A stretch of 54,757 bases of DNA from JAXHUH01 sp034211175 (GCA_034211175.1 JAXHUH010000270.1:1-54757); one strand, 5' to 3'; positions 19,111-28,573 are shown, counted from the stretch's first letter. Numbers and translations: made by a program. The notes: generated from the sequence alone by a model not told the origin.

Positions 19111-20661
19111 TCAGGCCCTGGCTGCGGTGCCCCGCATCTCCTCGACGAACTCGGCGACCTCGGACCGGAGCACGTCGACCCGCGAACCCAACGTCTCGGC
19201 GACCGAGCGGATGCGGGCAGCCGCATCGCCCGTGTCGCGGGACACGTCCCGCATCGAGTGCGCGCGACCGTCCCCGCCGCCGATGGTTGCGCCGGCCACG
19301 GCGGCGCTGTCGCGAACGGCACCCACGGTGGCGTGGATCCGGGCGATCTCCCGCCCGACCTCCTCGGCCGTCGCCTGGATGGCCTGGACCTGTTGGGCGA
19401 TGCTGTCGGTGGCCCGCGCCGTCTGGTCGGCCAGCTCCTTCACCTCGTGCGCGACGACGGCGAAGCCCTTGCCCGACTCGCCGGCGCGCGCCGCCTCGAT
19501 GGTGGCGTTCAACGCCAGGAGGTTCGTCTGCTCGGCGATCGAGCGGATGTCGTCGAGCACCGAGCCGACCTCGCCGGCCGCCCCGCTGAGGCCGTCCATC
19601 GCCTGCTGGGTCCGGTCGGCCTCCTCCACGGCCCGGGCCGTGGTCGAGGTCGACGAGGCCATCTGCGAGGCGAGCTCGTCCACGGTGCCGGCGAGCTCCC
19701 CGGTGTGGCCGACGAGTGCGCCCGACGCCTCGTCGACGACCGCGGTGCTCGCGGCCACGTCCTCGACGACGGCGGCGACCGCCACCTCGAACCGCGTCAC
19801 GAGCCGCTCGACGAGCTCGTGACGCTCGGCGACCGTGCGCTCCGCGACCTCGACGCGCTCGGCCTCGAGCCGCTCCCGCTCGTCGTTGCCCTGCTTGAAC
19901 ACGACCACGGCCCGGGCCAGGGCGCCCGTCTCGTCGACCCGATCGACGCACGGGACCTCACCGACCGGTTCGCCACCCGCCATGCGCCGCACGTAGCCGC
20001 TCAGGTGGTGGATCGGCCGGGCGATGCTGCGGCCCACGACGACCGACGCGGCGGCGATCACGGCCATGATCAGCGCCGATTCGACGAGCAGCGACCGGCC
20101 CCGGGCCGCAACGGCGGCATCGACGTCGTCGATGTAGATGCCGGTCCCGATGACCCAGCCCCACGGTTCGAACCCGGCGACGTAGGACGTCTTCGGGACC
20201 GGGTTCTCCTCGTCGGCTCGGGGCCCCCGGTACGGGACGAAGCCGGCGCCGTCGCGCTCCACGGTCTCGACGAACTCGACGAAGAGCCTGACCCCGTCCG
20301 GGTCCTCGAAGGAGCTGAGGTCCTGGCCCTCGAGGTCCGGTCGGAACGGATGCATCACCATGACCGGCGTCATGTCGTTGATCCACCAGTACTCGGCACC
20401 GTCGTAGCGCATCGACCGCAGAACCTCGGCCGCCCCGTCCTGGGCCTCGTCCCGGCTGAGCTCGCCCGACACCTCCCGGTCGTGGAAGGCCTGCAACACC
20501 GACAGCCCGGCCTCCGCGAGATGGCGGGTCTTGACCTCACGCGCCTCGAGCTCGGACGGGCGGACGTCGCGGTAGCTGGACCAGGCGATGACGGCGATGC
20601 CGGCGACGGCGACCAGCGTCATCAGCCCGAGCCGTTGGGTGATCGTGAATCGGGTGCGCAT
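19111..20661 (-). CDS. Methyl-accepting chemotaxis protein, single-Cache type
   Basis: A 516-residue receptor. TM1 is ~11-27, then an extracytoplasmic sCache-type sensor (YDGAEYWWINDMTPVMVMHP at ~86-105, GWVIGTGIYIDDVD at ~168-181), TM2 ~191-211, HAMP ~212-262 and a methyl-accepting coiled coil with the conserved tip EQTNLLALNATIEAARAGE at ~377-395. There is no C-terminal CheR-binding pentapeptide. sCache domains bind small carboxylates or amines; the ligand is unknown. GGAGG lies upstream of the ATG. No che genes are nearby, so it probably feeds a distant array. Confidence 0.93.
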   Translation of the reverse strand: MRTRFTITQRLGLMTLVAVAGIAVIAWSSYRDVRPSELEAREVKTRHLAEAGLSVLQAFHDREVSGELSRDEAQDGAAEVLRSMRYDGAEYWWINDMTPVMVMHPFRPDLEGQDLSSFEDPDGVRLFVEFVETVERDGAGFVPYRGPRADEENPVPKTSYVAGFEPWGWVIGTGIYIDDVDAAVAARGRSLLVESALIMAVIAAASVVVGRSIARPIHHLSGYVRRMAGGEPVGEVPCVDRVDETGALARAVVVFKQGNDERERLEAERVEVAERTVAERHELVERLVTRFEVAVAAVVEDVAASTAVVDEASGALVGHTGELAGTVDELASQMASSTSTTARAVEEADRTQQAMDGLSGAAGEVGSVLDDIRSIAEQTNLLALNATIEAARAGESGKGFAVVAHEVKELADQTARATDSIAQQVQAIQATAEEVGREIARIHATVGAVRDSAAVAGATIGGGDGRAHSMRDVSRDTGDAAARIRSVAETLGSRVDVLRSEVAEFVEEMRGTAARA

Positions 20662-20839
20662 CGCGAGCTACCTCCGGCGTGCGGCGCCGCCGACGGCGGC
20701 CGGCCCCTGCTACGTCGACCGTGGACGGGCGGACGTTGAGCAGGGATTCGCCGCGCGTGCCAGGCTTGTCGACGCACCGCCCGGCGAGGGGGCGCTGGTC
20801 ACAGCGGCCCGAGCGGTGTGCCGACCAAGGAGGACCACG

Positions 20840-21652
20840 ATGCAGGTCGAGTTGCTGGAGTTGGACACGGGCGCGATCGCCCATCGGACGAGCAGCGGGC
20901 ACGGCCGCCCGATCGTCTTCGTGCACGGCAACTCCGCGTCCGGGGCGACGTGGCGCAACCAGCTCGGCGGGCCGATCGGGCTGCGCTACCGCAGCATCGC
21001 CCTCGATCTCCCGGGCCACGGCGACTCGCCGCCGCCGAACGACCTCGCCACGTACTCGGCCGCCGGCTACGCCGCAGTCCTCGCCGATGCCGTCCACCAC
21101 CTGCACGCCGACGGGCCGGTCCTCGTCGGCTGGAGCCTCGGCGGCCACATCGCCCTCGAGGCGGCCGCCGACATCGCCGGCCTCGCCGGCATCGTCATCT
21201 TCGGGACCCCGCCCCTCGGTCGGCCGCCGGCCATGGACGAGGCGTTCCTGGCCAACCCGGCGATGGAGGTCGGCTTCACCGCCGAGGTCGACGCCGACGC
21301 CGCCCGCCGCTACGCGACCGCCCAGGTCGCGCCCGGGTCCGAGCTCTCGCTCGATGCCGCGGTGGAGGACATCCTCCGCACCGACGGGCGCGCCCGCGCC
21401 GGCCTGGCGGCAACGGTCGCCGAGGGCGGGATGGCCGACGAGCTGGCGATCGTCAAGGGCCTCGACGTGCCCCTGGCGGTGCTGACCGGCGCCGAGGAGC
21501 AGCTCGTGAACCGGGCCTACCTCGAGGCGCTCGACGCCCCGAGCCTGTGGCACGGCAAGGTCCACGTGATCGACGGCGCGGGCCACGCACCGCACCTCGA
21601 GCAGCCCGACGTCTTCGACGCCATCCTCGACAACTTCATGGAGGAGCTCTGA
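20840..21652 (+). CDS. Alpha/beta hydrolase
   Basis: A 270-residue single-domain hydrolase. The oxyanion motif HGNS follows FV at ~29-32, the nucleophile S99 is in GWSLGG, and the catalytic H249 is in GHAPHLEQP. The usual acidic residue after strand 6 is replaced by a GAEEQ segment, so the acid may be Glu. Substrate cannot be predicted. The start is set by a perfect AAGGAGG 7 nt before the ATG. Confidence 0.88.
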   Translation: MQVELLELDTGAIAHRTSSGHGRPIVFVHGNSASGATWRNQLGGPIGLRYRSIALDLPGHGDSPPPNDLATYSAAGYAAVLADAVHHLHADGPVLVGWSLGGHIALEAAADIAGLAGIVIFGTPPLGRPPAMDEAFLANPAMEVGFTAEVDADAARRYATAQVAPGSELSLDAAVEDILRTDGRARAGLAATVAEGGMADELAIVKGLDVPLAVLTGAEEQLVNRAYLEALDAPSLWHGKVHVIDGAGHAPHLEQPDVFDAILDNFMEEL

Positions 21653-21761
21653 ACGGTCCTGGCGAACCCTTCGGGGAGGGCGGCGGCGCCTCCGGCGACT
21701 GACTGCCGGTTCCGTCCAACCAGGCCTCGATGCGCTCGTATGGGTATCCAGAACGGGTATC

Positions 21762-21767
21762 TAGACT
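21762..21767 (+). promoter_or_regulatory. Probable -10 element of leaderless small membrane protein
   Basis: TAGACT lies 8 nt before the ATG at 21776. A direct repeat gggtatc occurs at 21742-21748 and 21755-21761, immediately upstream of it. Confidence 0.45.
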
Positions 21768-21775
21768 GCGAGGCC

Positions 21776-22117
21776 ATGAGCAACCAGAACGCCGACCCCG
21801 ACCCGTGGGACGACCCGCTCTGGTACGCCCGCTATCGAGACGATCCGCGCGCCCGGGGCGTCGCACCCCGGCAGCGGGCCGCCCAGCCGGGCGAGGGTAC
21901 GTCGGTGATCAGCATCGTCGTCGTCGCAGCCGCGGCCTTCCTCGTCCAGAGCCTGTGCATCCAGTTCGTCGGATGGGCGCCGGGGCTCCCGGTGGGGGCG
22001 GCGTTGTCGGTTCTCGCCCACAAGCGCGGGGGCCCGTGGCTCGAGTGGGCCGTCATCGCAGCGGTGGTCGTCGCGTACCTGCTGCCCCTCCTGCTCTTCA
22101 CGCTCGCCCACCTGTAG
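21776..22117 (+). CDS. Small two-helix membrane protein, unknown
   Basis: A 113-residue protein I do not recognise. A polar N-terminal ~40 residues, rich in Asp, Pro and Arg (DPWDDPLWYARYRDDPRARG), is followed by two hydrophobic helices (~45-67 and ~89-112), with a short K-R-G-G turn between them. The ATG at 21776 is preferred over one at 21740 because of the upstream TAGACT element. Base composition is like its neighbours. Confidence 0.65.
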   Translation: MSNQNADPDPWDDPLWYARYRDDPRARGVAPRQRAAQPGEGTSVISIVVVAAAAFLVQSLCIQFVGWAPGLPVGAALSVLAHKRGGPWLEWAVIAAVVVAYLLPLLLFTLAHL

Positions 22118-22321
22118 GTCCCGAACGGGGCCGGGGGAGCGACTACGGTGGTCGTGCTCGCTCCGGCGTCGGTGAAGCCCTGAGCACTACCCGGGCGTAT
22201 CCGGTGGATCGTGTCCGACCGATCCACCGGGAAGGCAACGAGAGGCTGTCGTGTTGCTCGTAGAGCGAGACGGCCCCTCGGCCACCGCAAGCAAAGCTCC
22301 GGCAAGAGAGGAAACCCACCG

Positions 22322-22957
22322 ATGTCCGGACCGCGTCTCGGCGACACCGCACCCGACTTCACCGCCGACACCACCGAAGGCACGATCAACTTCTACGAGT
22401 GGAAGGGCGACGGCTGGGCGGTGCTGTTCAGCCACCCCGCCGACTTCACCCCCGTCTGCACGACCGAGCTCGGCGCCGCCGCCGGCCTCAAGGGTGAGTT
22501 CGACAAGCGCAACACGAAGATGATCGCCCTGTCGGTCGACCCGGTCGAGAGCCACAACGGCTGGGCCGGCGACATCGGCGACGTGACGGGCAACGCGCTC
22601 AACTTCCCGATCATCGCCGACCCCGACAAGAAGGTGTCCGAGCTCTACGACATGATCCACCCCGGCGAGGGCGACACCTCGACGGTGCGGAGCGTGTTCG
22701 TGATCGGGCCCGACAACACGGTCAAGCTGAGCCTGACCTACCCGAAGTCGACCGGCCGCAACTTCGCCGAGATCCTCCGGGTCATCGACAGCCTCCAGCT
22801 CACGGCCGGCTACGCCGTGTCGACCCCGGCCGACTGGACCAAGGGCGAGAAGGTCGTCGTGTCCCCGGCGATGTCCACCGACGACGCGAAGCAGAAGTTC
22901 TCCGACGTCGACGAGGTCAAGCCGTACCTGCGCTACGCCAAGGACCCGACCAGCTGA
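22322..22957 (+). CDS. 1-Cys peroxiredoxin (Prx6 type)
   Basis: A 211-residue thiol peroxidase that reduces H2O2 and organic hydroperoxides. The peroxidatic C46 is in HPADFTPVCTTEL, and I find no other cysteine, so it works by the 1-Cys mechanism and needs an external reductant. The C-terminal ~60 residues form the Prx6-type arm (TPADWTKGEKVVV). Cytoplasmic. A purine-rich AGAGAGG lies ~9 nt upstream of the ATG. Solitary gene followed by a strong hairpin. Confidence 0.93.
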   Translation: MSGPRLGDTAPDFTADTTEGTINFYEWKGDGWAVLFSHPADFTPVCTTELGAAAGLKGEFDKRNTKMIALSVDPVESHNGWAGDIGDVTGNALNFPIIADPDKKVSELYDMIHPGEGDTSTVRSVFVIGPDNTVKLSLTYPKSTGRNFAEILRVIDSLQLTAGYAVSTPADWTKGEKVVVSPAMSTDDAKQKFSDVDEVKPYLRYAKDPTS

Positions 22958-23004
22958 ACCGTCCCCACCAGCTGGACCTCGCCGCCTCCGGGCGGTGATC
23001 CGTA

Positions 23005-23035
23005 CGTGGCCCCGGGCGCTCGTCCCGGGGCCGCG
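23005..23035 (+). terminator. Hairpin terminator of peroxiredoxin gene
   Basis: ggccccggg (23008-23016) pairs perfectly with cccggggcc (23024-23032) around a 7-nt loop, extended by a G-U and two G-C pairs to 23005-23035. It is 48 nt past the peroxiredoxin stop. Confidence 0.6.
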
Positions 23036-23070
23036 GCGCGTTCGGCCCCGGCGCGCCGGTTGCGGTGGTG

Positions 23071-23253
23071 TCAGCCGGCCTGGACGCCGAGCCAGACGAC
23101 CGCGCCCAGGAAGACGCAGAGCAGCACCGCCGTCGCCGCCGACACCTGGCCCTCGCCGCGGTCGTCGACAGCCAGGCCGTACCGGATGGTCCACGCCCGG
23201 TTCCGGAGGATCGTGCGCCCTCGGGAGATGCCGTATGCGAACGTGCAGAGCAT
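23071..23253 (-). CDS. Possible small single-helix membrane protein
   Basis: A 60-residue reading frame ending in a hydrophobic helix (SAATAVLLCVFLGAVVWLGV) after a basic N-terminal half. It is the only plausible gene in the 22958-23463 region, but the ribosome site is weak and the start may lie further upstream (23361). No family recognised; it could be chance. Confidence 0.4.
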   Translation of the reverse strand: MLCTFAYGISRGRTILRNRAWTIRYGLAVDDRGEGQVSAATAVLLCVFLGAVVWLGVQAG

Positions 23254-23463
23254 CCTCAGCCCATCCTCTCGCTCATCCACGCCCGGCTCTCGTGGGCCGG
23301 ACGTCGAGCCACCCGCTCGTGCGACAGACGCTCCACCGTAGGCGCACGCATCGGCGAACACGACTCAGGGGCCGTGGCCGCCACCAACGTGATGTGCCAC
23401 GAGCGGTTCCGAGCCGGGCCGGCGACCCGTTTGGACCGGACGCGGCCGGGGTACCGGCTGGCG

Positions 23464-23907
23464 ATGGCCTACAACTGCCTCCGGTTCGGGGCACCCGCCG
23501 ACCAGGTCTTCGACGTGCTGACCGACCCGGGGCGGTACCCACGCTGGCTCGTCGGCGCGAAGCGCATCCGCAACGTCGAGCCCGGCTGGCCCGTACCCGG
23601 CTCGCGGTTCCACCACCGGGTCGGTGCCGGGCCGCTGGTCATCCACGATCACACCGAGGTGCTGGCGATCGACCGGCCGCGCCACCTGCAGCTCTCGGTC
23701 CGGGCCAGCCCGCTGGTGCGGGCCGTGGTCGACTTCGAGCTGGTGGCGGACGGCGCCGAGACGGTGGTCTGCATGCAGGAGGAGCCGGCCGAGCGGCTGG
23801 TCGGGAACCTGGTCCGACCGGTGCTCGACCCGGTGACCCACGTGCGCAACCAGCGTTCGCTGCAGCGCCTCGCCGAGGTCGTCCGCCTCGACGCTGCCGG
23901 CGCCTGA
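23464..23907 (+). CDS. SRPBCC-family (polyketide cyclase/START-like) protein
   Basis: A 147-residue protein with the START-like pattern: N-terminal strand, then APADQVFDVLTDPGRYPRWLVGAKR, GSRFHHRVGAGPL, and a C-terminal helix with LQRLAEVV. Family members bind hydrophobic ligands, so it may act with the neighbouring FAD oxidoreductase; they are convergent, 25 nt apart. Start uncertain: ATG 23464 begins just before the domain, and ATG 23392 is also in frame. Confidence 0.8.
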   Translation: MAYNCLRFGAPADQVFDVLTDPGRYPRWLVGAKRIRNVEPGWPVPGSRFHHRVGAGPLVIHDHTEVLAIDRPRHLQLSVRASPLVRAVVDFELVADGAETVVCMQEEPAERLVGNLVRPVLDPVTHVRNQRSLQRLAEVVRLDAAGA

Positions 23908-23932
23908 GCGGTCGCGCCGGGACGGCGCGCGC

Positions 23933-25570
23933 TCAGCGGAGGCGCAGCCGTCGGTGCGCGAGCGCGGCCCGGGCGGCGTTGGCGCCGCACGCGCCGTGGA
24001 CGCCGCCGCCCGGATGGGCCGAGGCCGACGCCAGGTAGAGCCCGGAGATGCCGGTCTCGGGTCGGGACAACCCGATCACCGGTCGGAACACCAGCTGCTG
24101 GTGGGGCTGCGCGGTCCCGAGGGACTTGTCCCCGCCGAGCAGGTTGGCGTCCGCGGCCTCGAGGTCGGCCGGCGACTGGATGGTCCGGCCGATCACGGCA
24201 GAGGTGAACCCGGGCGCCACCCGTTCGATGCGGGCCTCGATCCGGTCCGCGAACCGCTCGGCCGCGTCGCGGGTCCACGTGTGGTCCCCGATGACGTCGG
24301 CGGCATCGCCGCGCACGTCCTGGGGCACGTCGCTGTAGGCCCACACCGACTCGGTGCCGGCGGGCGAACGCGTCGGGTCCGACGTCGTCATCTGTCCGAC
24401 GAGCACGAACGGGTCGGACGGCAGCAGGCCGCAGGCGAGCTGGGCGCTGGTCATCGTCAGCTCGTCCATCGAGTCGGCGACGTGCACCGTCCCGGCGCCG
24501 GACGTCGTCGGGTCGGCCCACGGGATCGGCCGGTCGACCGCCCAGTTGACCTTGAAGGTCGCCGCGCCGCGCTGGTAGCGCTCCACGCCGCGGCGGACGG
24601 GCGCCGGCTGGGCCGCCGGGGCGACCAGGTCGCCGAACAGCTTCGGGGCGACGACGTCGGCGACCACGGCCCGCCGGGCGAGCATGCGCTCGCCGTCGGC
24701 CGTGACCACGCTGCGGGCGTGACCGTCGTCGACCTCGACGTGATCCACCCTGGAGGAGCACCGCAGCCGCCCGCCCTCGGCTGCGAGGCGCCGGGTGAGC
24801 GCCTGCGTCAACGCGGCGGCACCGCCGACCGGCACCGGCCAGCCGTGGCGCTGGCCGATCGACGCGAGGAGCCAGCCGAAGAACCCTCCGGCGGTCGCCT
24901 CCGGCGACAGGTCGCTGTGGAGGGCGCACCCGGCGAGCAGGAGGCTCGGGCCGGCACCACGGAACCGTTCCTCCCCGAGACGGCGCACCGGCAGGAGGGC
25001 GAGGCGGACCAGCTCGGCCAGTCCGCGGGGCCCGAGGCGCCGGGTGAGCCCCGCGACGCCGCGCACCGGCGGGAACGGCCCGAGCAGCGACCGCACCAGC
25101 GGCTCCTCGATCTCGACCCAGCGCTCGTGGAGCGAGCGCCATGCCGCGCCGTCGCCCGCCGCGGCCGAGTCGAGCCCGGCTGCGGTGTGGTCGAGGTCGC
25201 GTGACAGCACTGCGGCCGGGTGGCCCGCTGCGGCGTGGGCCAACACCGACGGGGCGTGGGACCAGCGCAGCCCGTGGCGCTCGAGCCCGAGCCCGAGGAG
25301 CGCCGGCGAGACGGTCGCCAACGGGTAGAAGGCCGAGAACAGGTCGGTGCTGAACCCGGGCGCGCACAGGTCGTCGGCGGAGCGGACCGCGCCGCCCGGC
25401 TCGGCCTCCGCCTCCAGCACGAGCACGTCCCACCCGGCGGACGCCAGGAGGTTGGCGGCGACGAGGCCGTTGGGTCCTGCGCCGATGACGACGGCGTCGG
25501 CGGCGTCGTGGCCGGCCGGGCCCGGTTCGTTGGCCCGGGACGGGGACGGGGCCTGGGGGCCGGTCGACAT
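23933..25570 (-). CDS. CrtI-like FAD-dependent oxidoreductase / phytoene-desaturase family
   Basis: A 545-residue flavoprotein. The dinucleotide-binding motif is VIGAGPNGLVAANLLASAG followed by the acidic VLEAEAEPGG; the C-terminal FAD-contacting block is GLYLASASAHPGGGVHGACG. This architecture matches the large NAD(P)/FAD-dependent oxidoreductase group related to CrtI and all-trans-retinol saturase rather than a proven carotenoid enzyme. No crtB or crtE is near. AGGAG lies 8 nt before the ATG at 25570; a longer in-frame start at 25645 is less likely. The TetR gene immediately upstream on the same strand (75 nt) may control it. Confidence 0.85.
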   Translation of the reverse strand: MSTGPQAPSPSRANEPGPAGHDAADAVVIGAGPNGLVAANLLASAGWDVLVLEAEAEPGGAVRSADDLCAPGFSTDLFSAFYPLATVSPALLGLGLERHGLRWSHAPSVLAHAAAGHPAAVLSRDLDHTAAGLDSAAAGDGAAWRSLHERWVEIEEPLVRSLLGPFPPVRGVAGLTRRLGPRGLAELVRLALLPVRRLGEERFRGAGPSLLLAGCALHSDLSPEATAGGFFGWLLASIGQRHGWPVPVGGAAALTQALTRRLAAEGGRLRCSSRVDHVEVDDGHARSVVTADGERMLARRAVVADVVAPKLFGDLVAPAAQPAPVRRGVERYQRGAATFKVNWAVDRPIPWADPTTSGAGTVHVADSMDELTMTSAQLACGLLPSDPFVLVGQMTTSDPTRSPAGTESVWAYSDVPQDVRGDAADVIGDHTWTRDAAERFADRIEARIERVAPGFTSAVIGRTIQSPADLEAADANLLGGDKSLGTAQPHQQLVFRPVIGLSRPETGISGLYLASASAHPGGGVHGACGANAARAALAHRRLRLR

Positions 25571-25645
25571 GGGTGGGCTCCTGGCGGTGACGGCGGCTCG
25601 TTGGTCGGGCGACGGCGCAGCGCGCAGGCCCCCGGGTCGCGCCAC

Positions 25646-26365
25646 CTACCCGTGCCCGGTGTCGGGCAATCCCGCTCCGGTGGTGGCGTCGGCGCGCTCC
25701 CGGCGGTCGAGGCCGAGGCTGCGCACCCACACGGCGTTGAGGGTGCGAAGCGACGTCTCGTGGTCGAAGCGCTCGCCGGTGACGAACCAGATGTAGCAGT
25801 GCCGCTCGACCATGGCGCCGAGCACGGCGGCGGTGTGGAGCGGGTCGAGGTCGGGATCGGCGATGCCCTGGGCCTGCCACCGGGCGATGGCGCGGCGGTT
25901 GCGCTCGAGGAAGTCGCGGCGCAGCTCGCGGCGCAGGGCGAGCATCTCGTCGTCGAACGACGCCACCTGCTCGAGCACCCCGTAGATCTCGGCGTTCTCC
26001 AGGTAGACCTGCAGGTACCGCCGGTTGACCCGCTCGATGCGGGCGACCACGTCGGTGGCGGCGCCGTCACCGTGGTCGTCGACGCTGCGGCCTGCGGCGC
26101 TGATCTCGGCGGTCAGCTCGATGGCGACCTCCCGGAAGACGGCCTGCTTGGTCGGGAAGTACGTGTAGAACGAGCCGTGGGCGACACCGGCGGCGCGGGT
26201 GATGTCGCTGATCCGGGTGTCGAGGAAGCCACGTTCCTCGAACACGGTCCGGGCTGCGGCGACGAGCGCGGCTCGGGTCCGGCGGGCGCGGGGTGTCAGG
26301 TCGTCGAGGGGGGTCGCGGCGGCCGCCGGCGGGGCGGTGCCGTCGCGCTCGTTCGAAGGGGTCAT
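25646..26365 (-). CDS. TetR-family transcriptional regulator
   Basis: A 239-residue regulator. The DNA-binding domain spans ~25-75 with the helix-turn-helix ISDITRAAGVAHGSFYTYFPTKQAVF. A helical ligand domain follows. GGGAG lies 6 nt before the ATG at 26365; the frame extends further upstream but without a ribosome site. A short dyad cgtggc/gccacg (26408-26413 with 26423-26428) upstream could be its own operator. It is probably co-transcribed with the FAD oxidoreductase. Confidence 0.9.
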   Translation of the reverse strand: MTPSNERDGTAPPAAAATPLDDLTPRARRTRAALVAAARTVFEERGFLDTRISDITRAAGVAHGSFYTYFPTKQAVFREVAIELTAEISAAGRSVDDHGDGAATDVVARIERVNRRYLQVYLENAEIYGVLEQVASFDDEMLALRRELRRDFLERNRRAIARWQAQGIADPDLDPLHTAAVLGAMVERHCYIWFVTGERFDHETSLRTLNAVWVRSLGLDRRERADATTGAGLPDTGHG

Positions 26366-26459
26366 GCTCGCTCCCACCTGACCAGCCGATGATGCCGTGG
26401 CCCGCAGCGTGGCACGGCACGCGCCACGATGGTGCGATCGGGCGGGCGGTGGGAGCGGG

Positions 26460-27551
26460 CTATCGGGTGGGAGCGCCCGTCGCGCCGAGCGGGCGCGCCG
26501 GTCGGTCGGGCGGGTGGAGGAAGCAGCGGACCTCGCCGCCACCCTCGGTCGCCACCGGTTCGGGCATCGCGGTGTGGCACACGTCCATGACGTGGTTGCA
26601 CCGGCTCGTGAACGGGCAACCCGCCGGTGGGTTCGTCGGGTCGGGAAGGTCGCCGGGGAGGATGATGCGCTCCCGGGAGCGTTGCTCGTCGGGGTCGGGC
26701 ACCGGGGACGCGGAGAGCAGCGCCCGCGTGTACGGGTGGGACGGCGCGTCGAAGATGCGCTCGGTCGGCCCGTGCTCGACGAGGCGCCCGAGGTACATCA
26801 CCGCGACCCGGTCGGAGATGTGGCGGACCACACCGAGGTCGTGGGCGATGAACAGGTACGACATCCCGAACTCGGACCGCAGGTCCTCGAGCAGGTTGAT
26901 CACCTGGTTCTGGGTCGACACGTCGAGGGCACTGACCGCCTCGTCGCAGATCACCAGCTTCGGCCGCAGGGCGATGGCCCGGGCGATCGCCACCCGCTGG
27001 CGCTGCCCGCCGGAGAACTCGTAGGGGTAGCGGCGCAGGTGGTGGTTGGCGAGCCCGACCCGCTCGAGCAGGTCGGCGACCCGATCGGTGAGGTCACGGC
27101 CGCGCAGGCCCTCGTGGACGATCAGCGGCTCGGCGATCGACTCGCCCACCGGCGCGGACGGATCGAGCGACGAGTACGGGTCCTGGAACACCATCTGCAT
27201 GTCCCGACGCCGGTTCCGCAGCTCGCGGCGGTCGAGCGTGGTGAGCTCCATGTCGTCGAGGCGGACCGAACCGCCCGCGACCGGCACGAGGCGGAGGATG
27301 CCGCGGCCCGTCGTCGACTTGCCGGACCCGGACTCGCCGACGAGGCCGAGTGTCTCGCCCCGGCCGATCGTGAACGAGATCCCGTCGACCGCCCGCAGCA
27401 GCTGCTTCGGACGCCACGGCGCGCTGCGCACCGGGAAGGTGACGGTGAGGTCGTCGACCTCCAGCAGCTCGGGCCGCCCCGCCGGGAGCCCGTCGTCGTC
27501 GCCGGTCCGGGCGGCCGGCTCGTGGTCGGACACGTTCGATGTCGCGCTCAT
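26460..27551 (-). CDS. Oligopeptide-type ABC importer ATPase (OppF/DppF-like)
   Basis: A 363-residue second ATPase of a peptide/nickel-type importer. Walker A GESGSGKST, Q-loop MVFQDPYSSLDP, signature YEFSGGQRQRVAIARA, Walker B LVICDEAVSALD, and H-loop FIAHDL are intact. The C-terminal extension has the cysteine-containing C-P-F-T-S-R-C-N oligopeptide signature that in related proteins holds an Fe-S cluster. Its ATG overlaps the stop of the upstream ATPase by ATGA. Last gene of the operon. Confidence 0.93.
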   Translation of the reverse strand: MSATSNVSDHEPAARTGDDDGLPAGRPELLEVDDLTVTFPVRSAPWRPKQLLRAVDGISFTIGRGETLGLVGESGSGKSTTGRGILRLVPVAGGSVRLDDMELTTLDRRELRNRRRDMQMVFQDPYSSLDPSAPVGESIAEPLIVHEGLRGRDLTDRVADLLERVGLANHHLRRYPYEFSGGQRQRVAIARAIALRPKLVICDEAVSALDVSTQNQVINLLEDLRSEFGMSYLFIAHDLGVVRHISDRVAVMYLGRLVEHGPTERIFDAPSHPYTRALLSASPVPDPDEQRSRERIILPGDLPDPTNPPAGCPFTSRCNHVMDVCHTAMPEPVATEGGGEVRCFLHPPDRPARPLGATGAPTR

Positions 27552-28573
27552 CGGGCTCCCCGCAACGTGATCTCGTCGCTGCGGATGCAGCGGGTCAGGT
27601 GGTCCGAACCGGTCGCCGCCAGCTCCGGCGGGGCCTGCCGGCAGCGGTCGGTGGCGTAGGGGCAGCGGGGCGCGAACCGGCAACCGGGCGGGAGCCGCCA
27701 CGGCGGCGGGGGCTGGCCCGGGATCGAGTCGAGCCGAGCCCGGCGGGTGCCGACCTGGGGCATGGACCGCATCAGGCCCTCGCTGTAGGGATGGCGGGGC
27801 CCGTAGAACAGCCCGCCGACCGACGCCGCCTCGACCGCCTGGCCCGAGTACATGACCATCACCCGGTCGGCGATGTCGGCCACCACCGCGAGGTCGTGGG
27901 TGATGAACAGCAGGGCCATGCCGAGCTCGTCGCGCATCTCGCGCAGCAGGTCGAGCACCTGGGCCTGGATCGTGACGTCGAGCGCCGTGGTCGGCTCGTC
28001 GGCGATCAGCGCGTCGGGCTCGCAGGCGAGCGCCATGGCGATCATCACCCGTTGGCGCATCCCGCCGGAGAACTCGTGGGGATAGGCCCGGGCCCGGTCG
28101 GCGGCCCGGGGGATGCCGACCAGGTCGAGGACCTCGACGGCGCGGGCCGCCGCGGTCTTGCGCGACGCGCCCCGGTGGCGGCGGACGACCTCGGCGATCT
28201 GCTCACCGACCCGGTAGGCCGGGTTGAGGCTGCTCATCGGCTCCTGGAAGACCATGGCGATCCGGTCGCCGCGCAGGTCCTCGACCGCCCGGGCGGGCAG
28301 CGACAGCACGTCGGTGCCGTCGAGCACGACCGAACCGCCCGCGACGCGGCCGGCGGGTGGGAGCAGGCCCATGCACGCCAGGCTGGTGACGCTCTTGCCG
28401 GAGCCGGACTCGCCGACGATGGCCAGGGTCTCGCCGCGCCCGACGGAGAACGACACCCCGTCGACGACCCGCACCCAGCCGTGCTCGGTGGCGAAGTCGA
28501 TCTCGAGGCCGTCGACGGCGAGGACCGGGTCGCCGGTGCGGCGCTCGGCGGTACGGGGCTCGGTGGTGGTCAT
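27548..28573 (-). CDS. Oligopeptide-type ABC importer ATPase (OppD/DppD-like)
   Basis: A 341-residue first ATPase. Walker A GESGSGKSV, MVFQEPMSSLNP, signature HEFSGGMRQRVMIAMA, Walker B LIADEPTTALDVTIQAQ and FITHDL are present, with the C-terminal C-R-F-A-P-R-C-P-Y cysteine motif. Pairs with the downstream ATPase as a heterodimer on the two permeases. ATGA overlaps join it to genes on both sides. Confidence 0.94.
   Translation of the reverse strand: MTTTEPRTAERRTGDPVLAVDGLEIDFATEHGWVRVVDGVSFSVGRGETLAIVGESGSGKSVTSLACMGLLPPAGRVAGGSVVLDGTDVLSLPARAVEDLRGDRIAMVFQEPMSSLNPAYRVGEQIAEVVRRHRGASRKTAAARAVEVLDLVGIPRAADRARAYPHEFSGGMRQRVMIAMALACEPDALIADEPTTALDVTIQAQVLDLLREMRDELGMALLFITHDLAVVADIADRVMVMYSGQAVEAASVGGLFYGPRHPYSEGLMRSMPQVGTRRARLDSIPGQPPPPWRLPPGCRFAPRCPYATDRCRQAPPELAATGSDHLTRCIRSDEITLRGAR

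Noticed and set aside
23933..25570. Carotenoid biosynthesis cluster
   Set aside because: Only a CrtI-like flavoprotein is present; no phytoene synthase, prenyl synthase or cyclase.
26408..26428. cgtggc/gccacg dyad upstream of the tetR gene at 26365 as its operator
   Set aside because: Six-bp arms with a 9-nt gap are expected by chance at this GC content; no second copy was seen before the FAD gene.
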